The notes beneath the pieces were generated by a model. That model was not told the origin of the DNA. It made no database searches and was given only the letters and a program-made list of their open reading frames with translations. Made by a program: the position numbers and the translations under genes. Shown here piece after piece: positions 13,588 through 17,500 of a stretch of 17,500 bases of DNA. Position 1 is the first letter of the stretch, and each line of letters begins with the position of its first letter. This DNA comes from Chrysomallon squamiferum (lineage: Eukaryota > Mollusca > Gastropoda > Neomphalida > Peltospiridae), in assembly GCA_012295275.1 (NCBI GenBank), contig CM022678.1, positions 844,394-861,893 of the forward strand, read 5' to 3'.

Positions 13588-14085
13588 CTCACACACACAC
13601 ACACAAACATGTTCAATGTATTCACACACACATACAAACATGTTCAATAACATACAGACATACTAACATACGTACATACGCAGAAACACATTCACAGATA
13701 CTCACGTTTTAATAGGATGATACTTAGAAAGGGCTTTTAAAAAGGTTATCTCAAGTTGTATTGCGTGTCGCGCCTATACGCAATAAACCTGTGATTCAGA
13801 GATTAAAATAAAGGACACGTGATGTTATTTATACTCAGCCTGTTGAGCTGATTGACGTGAATTACTCTCACATGTTGGTTTTGTGATACGAAACTAGGTC
13901 AAGTGCACTCAGAACTGTAGCACACCTGTATTTTACCTGAGTTTCACCTGTAAGTTACTTCTGTTTTACCTGAATGCTGCCCGTGTCGTACTGAGTCACC
14001 GTCACGTTTAAAATGAATGGCGTCGTTTAGACAACAGGACGCAAGAACGACACAACACTGTGATTAGTTGATGTGGACGTGAGAC
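11696..14085. other. Divergent intergenic region, gene 2 to the CUB gene
   Basis: No exon is visible. Contents: (AAAT)n at 11807-11836; AAC, AAT and ACT triplets at 11878-12115 with scattered CTACTACT, TAGTAGTA and TATTAGTATT; a large CATACAGA array (12290-13305); (TA)n at 13516-13544; (CT)n at 13549-13588; and CA/CATA to about 13680. About 400 bases of non-repetitive DNA at 13690-14085 is the likely promoter region of the CUB gene. I cannot name a core promoter element. Confidence 0.6.
12290..13305. repeat. ~1-kb CATACAGA-type satellite array
   Basis: Nearly all of the ~1 kb is built from ACATACAG followed by AC, AG, ATAT or ACAC, giving words such as ACATACAGACAC, ACATACAGAGAC and ATACAGATATACAG. 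The left third (12290-12600) is looser. Both strands stay open over hundreds of bases because the motif has no stop on one strand and few on the other; the Cys/Val/Tyr-rich frames on the - strand are not genes. Confidence 0.93.
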
Positions 14086-17296
<3,211 letters not shown>

Positions 17297-17500
17297 GTGC
17301 GCAGTTTGTCGTGTTCGTGTGTAATTTCAATGTGTGTGTATGAGTGTGTGTATATGTGTGTGTATGAATTTGTGTGTATGTCTGTACGTGTGTGTATATC
17401 TGTGTGTATGTGTGTATGTGTGTATGTGTATATCTGTGTGTAATTTCAATGTGTGTATGTGTATATCTGTGTGTGTATATCTGTGTAATATCTGTGTGTG
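17297..17500. repeat. TG/TATG/TATATCTG repeats in intron 3 of the CUB gene
   Basis: From about 17325 to the window end the sequence is TGTGTATG and TGTATATCTGTG variants. GTGTAATTTCAATGTGTGT appears at 17318-17336 and again at 17438-17455, so a larger unit of about 120 bases may be repeated. Confidence 0.85.

Overview
This is animal nuclear DNA: AT-rich, full of microsatellites, with short exons that have GT-AG introns. I see no bacterial, plasmid or phage features. The gene content (a FAXC-type GST-fold family in tandem, a secreted CUB-domain protein with a Cys-Trp-Trp-Arg-Leu motif, a sphingosine-1-phosphate lyase end) and the dense ACT/AAC/GT/GGAA repeats suggest a lophotrochozoan invertebrate, perhaps a mollusc. 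That placement is inference from style only.

Layout. (1) 1-106, + strand: the last coding exon of a gene whose C-terminus matches sphingosine-1-phosphate lyase. (2) 1435-5950, - strand: a complete six-exon gene (299 residues) of the FAXC / failed-axon-connections family. (3) 7539-11695, - strand: a second complete six-exon paralogue (302 residues), head-to-tail upstream of the first. All intron phases agree and exons 4, 5 and 6 have identical lengths (200, 117 and 140 bases) in both copies, so this is a tandem gene duplication. (4) 14086-17296 and beyond, + strand: the first three exons of a secreted CUB-domain protein that runs off the right edge. About 2.4 kb of repeat-rich DNA separates it, divergently, from the second FAXC-like gene. 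None of the long low-complexity reading frames (poly-Val, Leu, Thr, Cys/Val, Phe/Pro/Ser) is a gene; they are microsatellites read as protein.

The unusual feature of the window is a recurring pattern. Short pieces of real exon edges (splice acceptor or donor plus a few exon bases, a stop codon, perhaps a start codon) have been copied locally, usually together with a microsatellite tract. Cases: the last-exon acceptor of FAXC-like gene 1 in 17 copies (1500-2970), its exon-5 acceptor in 3 copies, its exon-3 acceptor in 2 copies; the exon-4 donor of FAXC-like gene 2 in 6 copies inside a GGAA tract; the CUB gene's exon-2 acceptor cassette in 4 copies and its exon-2 donor in 3 copies; and the S1P-lyase stop codon in 3 copies. 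I read these as exon-edge-derived minisatellites that leave many decoy splice sites beside the functional ones. All exon boundaries given here come from reading splice signals, frame and phase by eye; there was no alignment or transcript evidence.
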